Below the pieces are notes generated by a model, which saw only the letters and a program-made list of their open reading frames with translations, was not told the origin of the DNA and did not search any database. From positions 1 through 6,441 of the forward strand of contig JADFLD010000129.1 in NCBI GenBank assembly GCA_022564535.1: a DNA stretch of 6,441 nucleotides. Direction: 5' to 3'. Below are positions 6,151 to 6,441 of the stretch, piece after piece (within the stretch, counting starts at the first letter, position 1; each line of letters starts with the position of its first letter). Made by a program: the position numbers and the translations under genes. Origin of the DNA: Gemmatimonadota bacterium (GTDB lineage: Bacteria > Gemmatimonadota > Gemmatimonadetes > Longimicrobiales > UBA6960).

Positions 6151-6193
6151 GGTGCATAGGGTCATACGCACCCTAGCGGGGCAATCGGCCCCG
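6151..6193 (+). promoter_or_regulatory. Two further leader hairpins, one with an alternative pairing
   Basis: TAGGGT (6157-6162) pairs with ACCCTA (6170-6175), a 6-bp stem with a 7-nt loop. An overlapping alternative pairs GGTGC (6151-6155) with GCACC (6168-6172), and the two exclude each other. Next, CGGGGC (6177-6182) pairs with GCCCCG (6188-6193) around loop AATCG. The last stem lies 44 nt before the RBS of the receptor gene. No U-run follows, so a classical terminator is not supported. Confidence 0.4.
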
Positions 6194-6249
6194 AGCAGTC
6201 CATAAAAGGGTGGTTCAATCACAGTTCAACTCCAGCTGGGAGGACGAAC

Positions 6250-6441
6250 ATGACGTCAGCAACGTCAGAACGTCTCATGTCCGGCATGGCTCGCGGAGGC
6301 CTCGTCTTGGCCCTCGCGTTCATGCTGGGCTGGGCGCCGGCACCCGTAGCGGGCCAGGTGACTGGTACGTTGGTGGGTACGGTTCGGGATGCTGCTTCGC
6401 AGCGTCCGCTCGAGGCGGTCCAGGTGTACATCTCAGGCACC
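6250..6441 (+). CDS. N-terminus of a probable SusC/RagA-type TonB-dependent receptor (cut by window edge)
   Basis: Sixty-four codons are visible from ATG 6250 to the window end, with no stop. GGGAGGA at 6238-6244 lies 5 nt upstream and fixes this start over the in-frame ATGs at 6277 and 6286. Residues 1 to about 35 form a signal peptide: charged start, hydrophobic GGLVLALAFMLGW core, and likely cleavage at VAG|Q. The mature protein begins with TGTLVGTVRDAASQRPLEAVQVYISGT, the opening of a carboxypeptidase-regulatory-like (CarboxypepD_reg-like) domain. In bacteria this domain typically precedes the plug and barrel of SusC/RagA-family TonB-dependent receptors, which import glycans, peptides or metal complexes. 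Plug, barrel and any SusD partner lie outside the window, so the substrate cannot be guessed. Another exported protein with the same N-terminal domain is possible. The long structured region upstream is probably its leader. Confidence 0.8.
   Translation, partial: MTSATSERLMSGMARGGLVLALAFMLGWAPAPVAGQVTGTLVGTVRDAASQRPLEAVQVYISGT

Larger units (their letters stand above)
5988..6249 (+). promoter_or_regulatory. Long non-coding gap: probable 5' leader of the TonB receptor gene
   Basis: These 262 nt between ridA and the receptor gene carry no ORF with recognisable protein character. I see no clear sigma-70 promoter. TTGTTG at 6012-6017 is a possible -35 without a matching -10, and CATAAA at 6201-6206 is a possible -10 without a -35. 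The stretch is dense in complementary segments, listed separately. GGGTGG occurs three times (6068-6073, 6116-6121, 6208-6213), and CACC-containing complements occur at 6028-6032, 6109-6114, 6130-6134 and 6169-6173. CACCCGGGG is repeated directly at 6028-6036 and 6110-6118. I do not recognise a named riboswitch; the conserved boxes of cobalamin and TPP switches are absent. Confidence 0.55.

Noticed and set aside
5995..6222. A 75-codon minus-strand open frame in the leader region, and the overlapping plus-strand frame 5866-6102
   Set aside because: Neither has protein-like character. The stretch is better explained as a non-coding leader with self-complementary segments, and the plus frame mostly overlaps ridA.

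Overview
The window reads as GC-rich DNA from a Gram-negative bacterium with lipoproteins and outer-membrane barrels. The best guess is a member of Gemmatimonadota or a close relative. The reasons are the style of two partial genes: a metallopeptidase/PD40/barrel protein whose mature N-terminus begins QYFGRNKVQ, and a TonB-receptor start carrying GTVRDAASQRPLEAVQVYISGT. This is inferred from family resemblance; no rRNA or other marker gene is present.

Layout. Positions 1-2372 (minus strand) hold the first 790 residues of a large exported protein: signal peptide, HExxH metallopeptidase domain, five PD40/TolB-like repeats and the start of a beta-rich, probable outer-membrane barrel. A divergent intergenic region (2373-2615) contains a perfect 7-bp inverted repeat. 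Reading rightwards, three tightly packed genes follow: a BNR/sialidase-fold lipoprotein with an unusual CDCC motif (2616-3842), a TlpA/ResA-like thioredoxin (3850-4365) and a fold-type III PLP enzyme of the D-threonine aldolase/D-serine dehydratase family (4362-5483). The last is coupled to the thioredoxin gene through a TTGA stop/start overlap. After a 111-nt gap with phased GTGAC half-sites comes ridA (5595-5987). A 262-nt non-coding stretch (5988-6249) can form a pseudoknot and several hairpins. It leads into the first 64 codons of a probable SusC/RagA-type TonB-dependent receptor (6250 to the window end).

How the genes may work together. The sialidase-like lipoprotein and the thioredoxin are both predicted outside the cytoplasm. 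The thioredoxin could keep the Cys cluster of its neighbour reduced (inference). The PLP enzyme carries a His-x-Cys metal motif as in eukaryotic D-serine dehydratase, and RidA removes the 2-aminoacrylate-type products of such dehydratases, so these two genes form a plausible D-amino-acid catabolic pair.

Nothing here is clearly a new defence or mobile system. The signal least explained by the genes is the structured leader at about 6059-6193.
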